Below, piece after piece: positions 16,396 through 26,062 of a DNA stretch of 64,000 bases. Source of the stretch: Chloroflexota bacterium. GTDB taxonomy: Bacteria > Chloroflexota > Anaerolineae > JAAYZQ01. The notes beneath the pieces are model-generated. The model did no database searches and was not told the origin of the DNA. It saw nothing but the letters and a program-made list of their open reading frames with translations. Every line of letters begins with the position of its first letter. Position 1 is the first letter of the stretch. A program made the position numbers and the translations under genes. The stretch spans positions 262,926 to 326,925 of the forward strand of contig JAGVRI010000001.1 in NCBI GenBank assembly GCA_018606645.1, given 5' to 3'.

Positions 16396-18990
16396 ATGAA
16401 ACAGGCTTGCCTTTTTCTGCTGTTGAGCCTCTTGCTGGCGTCGGCCGGCGGCCATGCCCCCTCGTCCGCAGCGCCGCCGGCCACGGCGCCAGCGCTCTCC
16501 AACTCGCCGCGCGACAACCTGTGGATCACCGATGACCCCGTGCAGCACATGGAACCACAGGGCGATCTGCTCTACATCTCTGGCTTCGATCATGTCGGGC
16601 CGTACACCGGACTGGCTGCGCCGCTCGACGCCCTCAGCAGCGCGCTTCTGCCGGCCTTTCCCCGGGTGGATGGCAACCTCGACGCCGGCGTCCTGGCCAT
16701 CGCCCCCGATGGCAGCGGCGGCTGGTACCTCGGCGGTAATTTCTCGCAGGTGGCCGGGGTGCAGCGCCGCGGCCTGGCCCACGTCCTGCCCGACTATACG
16801 CTCGACCGGCAGTGGAACCCCGGCGCCAACGACCAGGTCTATGCCCTGGCCGTCAGCGGCAACACCGTTTACGCCGGCGGCGCCTTCACCACCATCGGCG
16901 GCCAAAACCGGAGCTTTCTCGCCGCCCTGGACGGGACGACCGGCCAGGTCACCGCCTGGAACCCCGCCGCCGACGGCGTGGTGTACGCCCTGGCCGTAGC
17001 GGGCAACACGCTGTATGCGGGCGGCTCATTCCATCAGATCGGCGGGCAGCCCCGCTCCTACGCTGCCGCCCTGGACCGGACCACCGGGCAGGCTACCTGG
17101 TGGAACGCCTTGGCTGACGGGCCGGTTTTCAGCCTGGCGGTGAGCGGGTCCACCGTCTACGCCGGCGGCTGGTTCGACAACATCGGCTGGGCGGCCCACC
17201 AGAACATCGCCGCCCTGGACGCCACCATGGGCCAGGCCACCGCCTGGAACCCCAGCATCGACGATGCCGTCTCCACGCTGGCCGTCAGCGGCGCGACCGT
17301 CTATGCCGGCGGCGATTTTGGTCATGTCAACAGCTACGCCTGCAAGAACCTCGTCTTTCTCAACGCGGCCACGGGGGCAACCAGGGCCTGCCCCGGCACC
17401 AACAGCTACGGCCCCGATGCCCTGGCACTGAGCGGCAACACCCTTTACGTCGGCGGCCAGTTCTCCCAGATCGGCGGGCAGGCGCGGCAAAACCTCGCCG
17501 CCCTGGATGCAACCACCGGCGCGGTGACCGCCTGGAATCCCGCACCCGACAGCTTTGTCAAGGCCCTGGCGGTGAGCGGCGGTGTGGTCTATGCCGGCGG
17601 CTACTTTCGCAGCGTCGGCATGCTGCCCCGCGCCATGGCGGCCATCCAGATGAGCAGCGGACAACCCACCGCCTGGGACCCGCACCTGGAGGGCGAGGGA
17701 GGCGTCGGCCCCTTTGTCATCAGCGGCACCACCGCCTACGTCGGCGGCTACTTTTTCCGCATCGGCGGGCAGGACCGCATCCACCTGGCCGCGCTGGACC
17801 TGACCACCGGCCTGGCCACCTCCTGGAACCCTTCGGCCGGCGGCTGGACCGATGGCGAGATCCGGGCCATGGCCCGCCTGGGGAACACGATCTATGTCGG
17901 CGGCGACTTTTACCAGCTAGGCGGCCAGACGCGCCATCACCTGGCCGCGCTGGATGCCGTCACTGGCCAGGTCCTGCCCTGGGCGCCCCAGGCCGATCAT
18001 CCGGTTCTCACCCTCGCGGTGAGCGGGAACACCGTCTATGCCGGCGGCGACTTCTGGAACGTCAACCAGGAGCGCCACAAATGCCTGGCGGCGCTGGACG
18101 CCGGCAGCGGCCAGGTCCTGCCCTGGAACCCGACTGCCGCCGATGGCTGCAGCCAGGTAGCCTCCCTGGTGGTGAGCGGCACGACGCTGTACGTGGGCGG
18201 CCAGTTTAGTGCCATGGGCGGCCAGCCGCGCAACAACCTGGCAGCCATTGACCTGACCACCGGCCAGGTCACGGCCTGGAACCCCAACGCTTCCGCGGCG
18301 GTGTGGGCCGTGGCGGCGGGCGGCGGCGCGGTCTATGCCAGCGGCCATTTCGGCGAGATCGGTGGACAGCCGCGCAACCACCTGGCCGCGGTGGACGCCG
18401 TCACCGGCCAGGTCAAAGCCTGGAACCCGAGTCTACAATACTATCCCGCCCTGTCCTTGGCCGTCGTGGGCAATTCGCTCTACGCAGGCGGCAATTTCCA
18501 ATTCGTCGGCGCGCAGGGCCGCCATTCCTTCGCCGCCTTTGACCCGCAGGTTGGGCCGTATAGCGCCGACGTGGCCATCGCCAAGACCGACGGCCGGGAC
18601 CATGTCCTGCCGAACACCTCCCTGACCTACACCGTCACGGTGAGCAACGCCGGGCCGGACCCGGCAGGGGTGGTCGTGACCGATCTCTTTCCTGCCTATT
18701 TTACCCAAGTCACCTGGTGGTGCCGCGCCTCGTCCTTCTCCCGCTGCAACCTCGACGGGGCGGTCGGCAATATCAACACCACGCTGACCATCGGTCCGGG
18801 CGACAGCGCCACCCTCGTCGCGCAGGGGAAGGTCGCCAGCACGGCCTCGGGCACGCTGGCCAACACCGCCGTCGTCTCGCCGCCGTCGGGCGTGACCGAC
18901 CCCGACCTGGCCAACAACAGCGCCACCGACCTGACCACCATCGGCGGCGCACATCAGCTCTACCTGCCGGTGCTTATGCGCCGGTACTGA
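16396..18990 (+). CDS. Secreted delta-60-like beta-propeller protein with DUF11 domain and LPL tag
   Basis: An 864-residue exported protein. ATG 16396 opens a signal peptide (MKQACLFLLLSLLLASAGG). Residues about 90-700 are some thirteen repeats of 'LAVSGNTVYAGG.F..IGG', then 'LAALD.TTG...AWNP'. This is a delta-60/PQQ-like propeller blade pattern, enough for two propellers. Residues about 725-850 are a DUF11-like surface domain (SLTYTVTVSNAGPDPAGVVV). The C-terminus is QLYLPVLMRRY. The aligned repeats and the terminal tag support a cell-surface role. No catalytic motif is visible. Confidence 0.85.
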   Translation: MKQACLFLLLSLLLASAGGHAPSSAAPPATAPALSNSPRDNLWITDDPVQHMEPQGDLLYISGFDHVGPYTGLAAPLDALSSALLPAFPRVDGNLDAGVLAIAPDGSGGWYLGGNFSQVAGVQRRGLAHVLPDYTLDRQWNPGANDQVYALAVSGNTVYAGGAFTTIGGQNRSFLAALDGTTGQVTAWNPAADGVVYALAVAGNTLYAGGSFHQIGGQPRSYAAALDRTTGQATWWNALADGPVFSLAVSGSTVYAGGWFDNIGWAAHQNIAALDATMGQATAWNPSIDDAVSTLAVSGATVYAGGDFGHVNSYACKNLVFLNAATGATRACPGTNSYGPDALALSGNTLYVGGQFSQIGGQARQNLAALDATTGAVTAWNPAPDSFVKALAVSGGVVYAGGYFRSVGMLPRAMAAIQMSSGQPTAWDPHLEGEGGVGPFVISGTTAYVGGYFFRIGGQDRIHLAALDLTTGLATSWNPSAGGWTDGEIRAMARLGNTIYVGGDFYQLGGQTRHHLAALDAVTGQVLPWAPQADHPVLTLAVSGNTVYAGGDFWNVNQERHKCLAALDAGSGQVLPWNPTAADGCSQVASLVVSGTTLYVGGQFSAMGGQPRNNLAAIDLTTGQVTAWNPNASAAVWAVAAGGGAVYASGHFGEIGGQPRNHLAAVDAVTGQVKAWNPSLQYYPALSLAVVGNSLYAGGNFQFVGAQGRHSFAAFDPQVGPYSADVAIAKTDGRDHVLPNTSLTYTVTVSNAGPDPAGVVVTDLFPAYFTQVTWWCRASSFSRCNLDGAVGNINTTLTIGPGDSATLVAQGKVASTASGTLANTAVVSPPSGVTDPDLANNSATDLTTIGGAHQLYLPVLMRRY

Positions 18991-19238
18991 GGTCACCCCC
19001 TCCTTGTTACCGCCTTTTCTGCGTGTGGGGAGGGGTTAGGGGCGCAGCAGTGCTGCGCCCAGGGGGATAGGGTGGGGGGTCTTGGAGTCCGTCAACGAAT
19101 GGGAAACGAATCAACGAATGGGGGCAGCCGGCGGCGGAAGCCGCGCCCACGGAGCCGGGGTAGGGCAAACCTCCGATTTGCCCAGGAAGCGCAATCCTCA
19201 GGCTTGCGCCGCGTTGCAGCGCCGGCTGACGGCCAGTC
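18991..19238 (+). other. Intergenic region with several small palindromes
   Basis: No convincing gene. It holds a perfect 10-bp hairpin GGGCGCAGCA-G-TGCTGCGCCC (19040-19060), a tandem TCAACGAATGGG / TCAACGAATGGG pair (about 19091-19122), and GGGCAAACCTCCGATTTGCCC-like and GCGCAATCC...TTGCGC hairpins (19163-19210). These look like fragments of intergenic repeat elements. Confidence 0.55.
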
Positions 19239-19343
19239 GAAGGCGGCGGACAAACCTCACCTCATTCACCCGGCCCCCTTCCCCTCTCCGCTGGCGGAGA
19301 GGGGAAGGGGGTGAAGGGGGTAGGGGTGAGGTATCTTCAAGGG
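19239..19343 (+). repeat. 105-bp leader repeat, copy 2
   Basis: Second copy of the element at 16283-16387, with the same inverted repeat and the same distance to the following start codon. The downstream context GGGAGGTGCTGAAATG also matches the ribosome-binding region of the gene at 5839 (GGAGGTGCTGAAATG). Confidence 0.85.
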
Positions 19344-19353
19344 AGGTGCTGAA

Positions 19354-22300
19354 ATGGCGAACCGAACAGAAAGAAAACGCCTGGTGGCGGTGCTGGTGTC
19401 GGTCCTGGCCCTCGCCGTGGGCCTGGGTTTGCTGCTGGGTGACAGGGCCGGGAGCGCGGTTGCCCTCCAGGCCGCAGACCAGGTCCCGACGGTGGGCTGC
19501 GCTACCGTGATCGGCAACGACGTGACCGTCCCGACCACCTGGACGCTGGATGCCAGCCCTTACTGCGTGGAGGCGGAGGTGCGTGTGGCTGCCGGGGTGA
19601 CCCTGACCGTGGAGCCGGGCGTGACCGTCTACCTGACAACGCCGACCAGCGGGCTGACCATCGCCGGCAGCCTGATCGCCGTCGGCACGCCGACACAGCC
19701 GATCATCTTTACCTCCCTCCAGGCGACGCCCCAGCCCGGCGACTGGGGGCGGCTGTACGTGCTGGCCGGAGGTTTCATGCGCCTGGAATACGCCGACATC
19801 AGCTACGGCGGCCATGGCCACTATCTTGCCACGGAGACCACCTGCTACAACCCCACCTACCTCCCCCTGCCCGACACCGGCGCGGCCGCCGTGTGGCTGC
19901 AAGGCTACGTCCCGACCACCGCCCCCGGTCTCGAGATCCGCCACAGCCGCATCCACCACAACCGCGGCAGCGGCCTGTACTTCTACGCCTGGGACTATAC
20001 CACCGGCGGCTGGGTTGCGACAATAGAAGACACCCAGATTGACCACAACACGGGCGCGGCCATCTGCGAAGACAACTGGTGGCATGGCCAGGACCGCGCC
20101 CCCATTTACCACAACCTGGTCCTGGCAAACAACGGCGCCGACTCGCTCGTCTTCCCTTGGGACGTGCTGACCCTCGGGGACCGCACCTTGGATGGGCCAG
20201 GCTCGTTCAACGGCCGGCCGATCCTCATGATCAACGGGGGGAGCATTAACATTGGTGACAGCGCCGTCCTGACCATCACGCCCGGCACGACGCTGCTGTT
20301 CACGCCCTGGGCGCCCGATATCGGCAGTCGCGGCAGCGTGTACGGCAACCTGATCGCTGAGGGCACGCCGACCCAGCCGATCACCTTCACCTCGGGCGCG
20401 GCGGCGCCGCAGGTCGGCGACTGGTTCGGGCTGGATGTGAACCACGGCCGCCTGGCCTACTGCGACATCAGCTACGCCGGAGAACCCTACCCGAGCGGCA
20501 GCGCCGGGGGGAATCCGGCGTTGCGGGTCGGCGACAACGTGACCGTGCGCCGCTGCCACATCCACCACAACGACGCCGGCGTCTACTCGGACAATGACGT
20601 CTTTCCCTTCTCAGCGATCGTGGAAAACGACATCCACGACAACCGCGTCGGCGTGATCGTCGATCGGACGTCGCCCGATCTTGCGGGCAACAACATTTAC
20701 AACAACAGGGACTATGGCCTCGTGTCATGGTCCAGCTCCCATTGGGCTCTTGACGCTCGCGGCATCTGGTGGGGACACCCGACGGGGCCCTACCACCCCG
20801 TGTCCAACCCCTCCGGCCTGGGCGATCGGCTGGAGGATTTCTGGTGGCAGGGATACGAAGTGTTGCCGGCGAAATTCATCCCCTGGCGCACCTCGCCGGC
20901 CGAAGGATCGCCGCCGACCATCCAGCCCCTCCTGCCGGTGAGCGGGACCACTCTCACTGAAATCCCGCAGCGCTTCCAACTCCGCGCCCAAGACCTGAAC
21001 GAGAACGAGCCACTCTATTTTCGCATCGAGATCTATGCCGGCTATGCCCCGTTCCGGGCCTACGATCAACGCGACGATCCCACCGGCTGGGACCGGGCCT
21101 CGTACGTGCCGGGAGATGGCGGCCTGGTGACGGCCACCCTGACCCTGCCGGAGGCGCTGCCCAACGGCGACTATACCTGGCAGGCCAGCGTGTCCGACGG
21201 CTGGCACACCGTCACCACGCCACGCCAGCCCTTCCGCGTCAACCTGAGCGGCTGGGGGGTATCGGGGGTGACACCCATAGAACCGGTCGCGCTGCCCAAC
21301 GTGGTCCAGGCGCTCTCTATCCATGGCGTGGGCCTGACCAGCGGGGCCCAGGTCTGGTTGGAGCAGGCCCGCTACGGTGGAGAGGTGCAACGCCTGGATC
21401 CGGCCTGGAAGGAGTTCAAGTCGGCCGGGCGGATCGACGTCGGGGTCAACCTGATCGGGCGCAGCGGTCCGTGGGATGTGGTCGTCTCTCAGGGCGGGCA
21501 GACGCGACGCACCCCACTCTACGTGCTGCCCTACATGGCGCTGATGGCGTTTGACTATATGAACGAACCAGAGCTGATAATGAACCACATCACCCCCCAC
21601 GACCTCAACCTGAGCAACTTGGGCACAGCGGCGGGTGTCGCCTTGGTCGGCGTGATCGTCCCCACCGCCACTCAGGTGCTGCTGCCCAACCGGCCGGACC
21701 CGCAGGTAGAGTATCTCGGCCAGATCTCCGACCGCACCCACCTCTATGCCGTCCACCTGGATGCCCAGGAAGACCACCTGGCCAGATTGTACTTCCAACT
21801 CCTGCAATCGGCGGTGAACCTGCCGGGCCAACCCCACGACCCGGCCAAGTGGGACTGGGGCGACCCACTGCGCTTTCGCTTCTGGCTGCTCGCCCAACCA
21901 ACCGAGGAGGGCTGGCAGTCCCTCCGCCAGGAGACGGCCAGTCTGGAGGAATTGGTCAACGGCGCCATCTGGGGCAGCGCCCTGATCGAGGGATGGGCGC
22001 TGGACCAGTATGCGGAGCTGGCGGACGAGGCAGCGGCCGCCGAGTACATAGAACGGCTGGGAGCCCGATACCCTTTTATCGCCGATGCCCTGGTCATGCG
22101 CCAGTTGCAGGAGTTTCAACTGCTGGCGGATCTGCTGCTGGGCGTCTCGGACGAGCCCATTGCTTCTGCCGGTCGCTCCCTGCTGGCGGCGGATGTTGGC
22201 AGCAGCCTGGTCCCTGACAACGACGGGTTCAGGCTCTGGGTAGAGCGGCAGATCGGCGACCCATGGTCGTTCTCCAAAGGCTTTTTCACTCAGGCGGACG

Positions 22301-23832
22301 AAAATGGCATCCCCTGGTCCAGTGGTTCCATGGAGTACGAAAGAGCCACCTTCCTGGTGGCGGAGGCAGAGGGTCTGCTGGACGGACTGACCATCGGGCT
22401 GTACAAGCCCAAGCTCGGCTACTGGCACTACTACCATATCAACGGCAAGGAGCAAGGCCTGATCGCCATCGGCGAGCCCCTGGGCAACTTTTTGAGCATC
22501 CCGCTGGGCGCAAAGCTGCCGGGCGAGGTCTCCAAGGGAGGAGTCAACCTCATCCGCAAGGCGGCCGCCGGCCTGCGCCCCGGCGGCGACCGCTACTGGT
22601 GGATCTTTAAACTGACGGTGGAGGGCAACGCCGCAGAGCCAGAACGCCTCGGCCTCAGCGTGATATGGAAGCATGGCGACGACTGGGTCACGCGAATGGT
22701 GGGCAGGGATTACAATCTGATCCACTGGGGGTACAACCCCTCTTTCGGCGGCTCGCACTGGGGCATCGGCTGGACCAGGCAGCCCGTGGTGATTGATGGC
22801 ATGATCCAATATGGCGCAAGGAACGAAGTTCTGTTTGGCTCTGGCGCCCATATTTATGCCAACCATGCCTATATCCCCTACCGATGGCGTGGCGTGCCCT
22901 TTGGCGAGGTCGATCTGCGCCTCCTGCGCGGCGAGATCAACCTGATGCACCAGGTGCCGGTCGCCGCATGGCGGGCGGGCATAGTGGAAGAAAGCCTGAA
23001 GTATCCAGGCAACTATAGTGATGAGACGGCCTGCGGCGATGGCAGCCAGCGGCTGATGGCCTCCTGGGACCCGAACGATCTCACCGGCTGGCCGCAACGC
23101 GCCCATATCCGGCCCACCCAGGAACTGGAGTTCCTGATCCGCTTTGAAAACGTGGCCACGGCCACGCTCCCCGCCCACACGGTGACGGTCACCCTGCCGC
23201 TGCACCCCAACCTGGATTGGGATTCGATGCGCCTCGTGGGGTCCAGCCACCCGCAGACGGTCACCGTTCAGGCCAACGCCGCCGACCGCACGCTGGTCTG
23301 GACCTTTGCCGGCGTCGAGTTGCCGCCCAACCAGAACCCGCCCGAAGGCGAAGGCTGGGCGCGGCTGCGCATCGCGCCCAGCGGCACGCTGACCACCGGC
23401 CAACAGATCAGCGCCCAGGCCAGGATCGTCTTTGATCAGAACCAACCGATCTGGACCAACCGCCTTACCTATACCATTGACCTGCACCCGCCGCTGGCGT
23501 CCCTGTCCCTGGCGGGCGCCAGCGGGCCGTATCCACTGGTGCACCTCACCGCCGCCGACAACCTCGGCGGGTCGGGGGTGGGCGCCGTCGGCCTGTTCTA
23601 CAGCCCGGACAACGCCCACTGGTTCGCCGGACCGACGTTGGTGAACACCACGACCAGCGAGGTCTTTTCGGGAGAGGTCCGGTTTGTCGCTGCCAGCCAG
23701 CATTACTGGCTCCGGGTGGCAGCGGCCGACCGGGTCGGTAATGTCAGCCCGATGAGCGACGAGTGGGTCGAGGTAGACATCGCGCTCCCTCATTCTCTAT
23801 ATCTGCCGCTGGTCCCGCGCAGAGCTCGCTAG
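19354..23832 (+). CDS. Large secreted beta-helix protein with unknown middle region and LPL tag
   Basis: A 1492-residue exported protein. GGGAGG lies eight bases before ATG 19354, and the signal peptide is at about residues 9-32 (LVAVLVSVLALAVGLGLLL). Residues about 45-500 are beta-helix repeats like those in the 5839 gene. An Ig-like domain follows (about 515-630). About 560 residues (640-1230) resemble no domain I recognise and contain WALDQYAELADEAAAAEYIE-type helices and aromatic-rich stretches. From 1238 there is the DPND domain (SWDPNDLTGWPQ) followed by an Ig-like C-terminal module, as in the 5839 gene. It ends SLYLPLVPRRAR, a slightly divergent version of the terminal tag. A terminator follows. 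Confidence 0.82.
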   Translation: MANRTERKRLVAVLVSVLALAVGLGLLLGDRAGSAVALQAADQVPTVGCATVIGNDVTVPTTWTLDASPYCVEAEVRVAAGVTLTVEPGVTVYLTTPTSGLTIAGSLIAVGTPTQPIIFTSLQATPQPGDWGRLYVLAGGFMRLEYADISYGGHGHYLATETTCYNPTYLPLPDTGAAAVWLQGYVPTTAPGLEIRHSRIHHNRGSGLYFYAWDYTTGGWVATIEDTQIDHNTGAAICEDNWWHGQDRAPIYHNLVLANNGADSLVFPWDVLTLGDRTLDGPGSFNGRPILMINGGSINIGDSAVLTITPGTTLLFTPWAPDIGSRGSVYGNLIAEGTPTQPITFTSGAAAPQVGDWFGLDVNHGRLAYCDISYAGEPYPSGSAGGNPALRVGDNVTVRRCHIHHNDAGVYSDNDVFPFSAIVENDIHDNRVGVIVDRTSPDLAGNNIYNNRDYGLVSWSSSHWALDARGIWWGHPTGPYHPVSNPSGLGDRLEDFWWQGYEVLPAKFIPWRTSPAEGSPPTIQPLLPVSGTTLTEIPQRFQLRAQDLNENEPLYFRIEIYAGYAPFRAYDQRDDPTGWDRASYVPGDGGLVTATLTLPEALPNGDYTWQASVSDGWHTVTTPRQPFRVNLSGWGVSGVTPIEPVALPNVVQALSIHGVGLTSGAQVWLEQARYGGEVQRLDPAWKEFKSAGRIDVGVNLIGRSGPWDVVVSQGGQTRRTPLYVLPYMALMAFDYMNEPELIMNHITPHDLNLSNLGTAAGVALVGVIVPTATQVLLPNRPDPQVEYLGQISDRTHLYAVHLDAQEDHLARLYFQLLQSAVNLPGQPHDPAKWDWGDPLRFRFWLLAQPTEEGWQSLRQETASLEELVNGAIWGSALIEGWALDQYAELADEAAAAEYIERLGARYPFIADALVMRQLQEFQLLADLLLGVSDEPIASAGRSLLAADVGSSLVPDNDGFRLWVERQIGDPWSFSKGFFTQADENGIPWSSGSMEYERATFLVAEAEGLLDGLTIGLYKPKLGYWHYYHINGKEQGLIAIGEPLGNFLSIPLGAKLPGEVSKGGVNLIRKAAAGLRPGGDRYWWIFKLTVEGNAAEPERLGLSVIWKHGDDWVTRMVGRDYNLIHWGYNPSFGGSHWGIGWTRQPVVIDGMIQYGARNEVLFGSGAHIYANHAYIPYRWRGVPFGEVDLRLLRGEINLMHQVPVAAWRAGIVEESLKYPGNYSDETACGDGSQRLMASWDPNDLTGWPQRAHIRPTQELEFLIRFENVATATLPAHTVTVTLPLHPNLDWDSMRLVGSSHPQTVTVQANAADRTLVWTFAGVELPPNQNPPEGEGWARLRIAPSGTLTTGQQISAQARIVFDQNQPIWTNRLTYTIDLHPPLASLSLAGASGPYPLVHLTAADNLGGSGVGAVGLFYSPDNAHWFAGPTLVNTTTSEVFSGEVRFVAASQHYWLRVAAADRVGNVSPMSDEWVEVDIALPHSLYLPLVPRRAR

Positions 23833-23840
23833 ACCGCCGG

Positions 23841-23880
23841 CGGCTCCCGCCGGATAGCTGTCCGGCGGGAGCCGTCTTTC
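23841..23880 (+). terminator. Intrinsic terminator after the secreted-protein cluster
   Basis: A perfect 14-bp stem: CGGCTCCCGCCGGA (23841-23854), loop TAGCTG, TCCGGCGGGAGCCG (23861-23874), then TCTTTC. It lies nine bases after the stop at 23832. Confidence 0.75.
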
Positions 23881-24014
23881 GGATGGGCAGGGAGCCGCCC
23901 TGCCCAGCGAGCCGGAACCTGTCGAAGGGTCGGACGCGGGTGGCAACCCTCAGGGCTGCCCACCTCTCCTCTGGCTCACCCTTTTCGACCTGCCCCGGAG
24001 GAGCGCCGCTGCAG

Positions 24015-24043
24015 TTGACGTTTCCGGGCGGCTGTGGTAATAT
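24015..24043 (+). promoter_or_regulatory. Promoter of psuK-psuG
   Basis: TTGACG (24015-24020), a 17-base spacer and TAATAT (24038-24043). The leader to the psuK ATG is about 90 bases. Confidence 0.7.
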
Positions 24044-24138
24044 AGCGGGCAGGGTCTCTCGTCGACATCTCGAAGGCGCGGCGGGGCCGAACTCGTTCCG
24101 GTCAGCAAACAATGGGAGGATGCCGGTAGGGCAGTTCA

Positions 24139-25086
24139 ATGAGTGTGACACATCCAAGGAGCACCTCGCATGTCCTGGTGATCGGCGCCGCCAGTATCGA
24201 TACCAAAGGACGCGCCCGCCAGCCCATTCAGCATGGCACCTCGACCCCTGGCACCATCCGCATCAGCGTCGGTGGGGTGGGCCGCAATATTGCCGAGAAT
24301 CTGGCCCGCCTGGGCCAACGGGTGGTGCTCCTCTCGGCGGTGGGGAACGATGGTTCGGGCCGACGTATCTTGCAGCAGGCAGCCGAATGCGGCATTGACG
24401 TCAGTCATGTCCTGGTGGATGCGGAACAGCGCACTGCTTCCTACCTGGCAGTGCTCGACGAGACGGGCAACCTCGTCCTTTCGATCGATGACATGGGCAT
24501 CAACCGCAAGCTCCTCACTCCGGCCTTTATCCAACGCCATCGCGCTCTGATCCGTGAGGCGCGGATGGTGGTCCTGGACGCCAACCTCTCTCCGTCCGCA
24601 TTGCGCACCCTCTTTCGCCTGATCCACAAATACCAGGTTCCAGCCTGTGCCGATCCGACGACGGCCACGCTGGCTCCCCGTCTCCGACCTTACCTGGCCG
24701 ATCTGACGCTGGTCACCCCCAACGCCGCCGAGGCCGAAGCGTTGTGCGGGGTAGCAGTCACCGACCGGGAAAGCGCCCTGGTCGCCGCCCAAAAGCTGGT
24801 AGGGTTAGGGGTGCAGATCGCCATTGTGACGCTGGGCGCGACCGGTCTGGTGTACGCCACCTCGCAGGAGAGCGGCCATGTGCCGGCTATCGAGTGTGAG
24901 ATCGTGGACCTGACTGGAGCGGGCGATGCCCTGACGGCGACGGTGGTTTTCGGCTTGCTGAACGGCCTGCCAGTGGCCGAGGCGGTCCGGCTCGGCACCG
25001 CCGCGGCGACGCTGACCCTCCAATGCCGCGACACCGTGTGCCCAGACTTGAGTCTGGAGCGGCTCTATGACCGATTGGTTATCTAG
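24139..25086 (+). CDS. psuK: Pseudouridine kinase (PfkB family)
   Basis: PfkB/ribokinase-fold sugar kinase of 315 residues. It has an N-terminal VIGAASIDTKGRA substrate region, the GG motif VGGVGRNIAENLARLG (about 49-64), and the C-terminal ATP/anion-hole signature DLTGAGDALTATVVFGLL, in which the Asp of GAGD is the catalytic base. Specificity for pseudouridine is inferred mainly from its neighbour: psuG starts nine bases downstream. This pair phosphorylates pseudouridine and then cleaves the C-C glycosidic bond to uracil and ribose 5-phosphate. The ribosome-binding site is weak. Confidence 0.88.
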   Translation: MSVTHPRSTSHVLVIGAASIDTKGRARQPIQHGTSTPGTIRISVGGVGRNIAENLARLGQRVVLLSAVGNDGSGRRILQQAAECGIDVSHVLVDAEQRTASYLAVLDETGNLVLSIDDMGINRKLLTPAFIQRHRALIREARMVVLDANLSPSALRTLFRLIHKYQVPACADPTTATLAPRLRPYLADLTLVTPNAAEAEALCGVAVTDRESALVAAQKLVGLGVQIAIVTLGATGLVYATSQESGHVPAIECEIVDLTGAGDALTATVVFGLLNGLPVAEAVRLGTAAATLTLQCRDTVCPDLSLERLYDRLVI

Positions 25087-25095
25087 AGGATAGAT

Positions 25096-26001
25096 ATGTC
25101 AGGGCCCTTGCGACTCAGTAAAGAGGTAAAAATGGCTCTAGAGGCGGGCCGGGCTGTAGTCGCTCTGGAATCGACCGTGATCGCCCATGGCCTGCCCTAT
25201 CCCATCAATCTGGAGGTCGCCCGGCGCATGGAGGCGATCATCCGACAGCACAAAGCCACGCCGGCCACCATCGCCGTGCTCGATGGGCAACTTCGGGTGG
25301 GCCTGACTGAAGCGGAGCTTGAGCATCTGGCCACGGCCAAGACGATCCGCAAGGTGAGCCAGCGCGATCTGCCGATCGTTGTTGCCCGACGGGGGGATGG
25401 AGCGACAACTGTGGCCGCGTCGATCACGATCGCCGCCTGGGCCGGGATTCAGGTGTTTGCCACCGGGGGCATCGGAGGAGTACACCGCTCCGCCTCTTTC
25501 GACATCTCGAATGACCTGCCGACCCTGGCCTCGACGCCGGTGGCGGTGGTATGTGCCGGGGCGAAATCGATCTTGGACCTGCGGGCCACCCTGGAATGGC
25601 TGGAGACGGCAGGGGTGCCGGTGATCGGCTATGGCACCGATGAATTCCCTGCGTTTTACACGCGGCGAAGCGGCCTGCCGGTGGATGTCCGGATAGATAC
25701 TCCCGAAGAAGCGGCGGCTATCATCCGCGCCGGGCGACAAATGGGCCTGACGAGAGGCACGCTGATCGCTGCGCCCGTGCCGGCCGAGGCAGAACTGCCG
25801 GCCGATCGGCTGGACGCCGCCATCGCCTCGGCTCTGGCCGAGGCCGAGGCGCGGGGGATCGAACGGAATGCCTCCACGCCATTCCTGCTGCGGTGGATCG
25901 CGCGGCAGACGGAAGGAGCCAGCCTGAAGGCCAATGTGGCCCTGCTGGAGAACAATGCGGCCATCGCCGCCCAGATCGCCGTGGCGCTCGCTGCACCTTA
26001 G
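25096..26001 (+). CDS. psuG: Pseudouridine-5'-phosphate glycosidase
   Basis: A 301-residue enzyme that cleaves pseudouridine 5'-phosphate to uracil and ribose 5-phosphate (the reverse direction is also known in vitro). Family landmarks are VALESTVIAHGLPYP (about 23-38), GLTEAELEHLA, VARRGDGATTVAAS, and ATGGIGGVHR followed by DISNDL. CAGAKSILDL and GTDEFPAFYTR complete the manganese/substrate site. The start ATG at 25096 lies nine bases after psuK, in the same operon. Length is normal for the family. Confidence 0.95.
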   Translation: MSGPLRLSKEVKMALEAGRAVVALESTVIAHGLPYPINLEVARRMEAIIRQHKATPATIAVLDGQLRVGLTEAELEHLATAKTIRKVSQRDLPIVVARRGDGATTVAASITIAAWAGIQVFATGGIGGVHRSASFDISNDLPTLASTPVAVVCAGAKSILDLRATLEWLETAGVPVIGYGTDEFPAFYTRRSGLPVDVRIDTPEEAAAIIRAGRQMGLTRGTLIAAPVPAEAELPADRLDAAIASALAEAEARGIERNASTPFLLRWIARQTEGASLKANVALLENNAAIAAQIAVALAAP

Positions 26002-26062
26002 CGGTTCGATGCGGTCCGTGCGCGCCGGGCGGGCACTGTCTGCGCCGGGAGCCTAGTCCAGG

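Noticed and set aside
20725..23793. A 1022-codon minus-strand frame opposite the fourth secreted gene
   Set aside because: Same shadow effect; no start signal and no domain, while the plus strand carries a signal peptide and recognisable modules.
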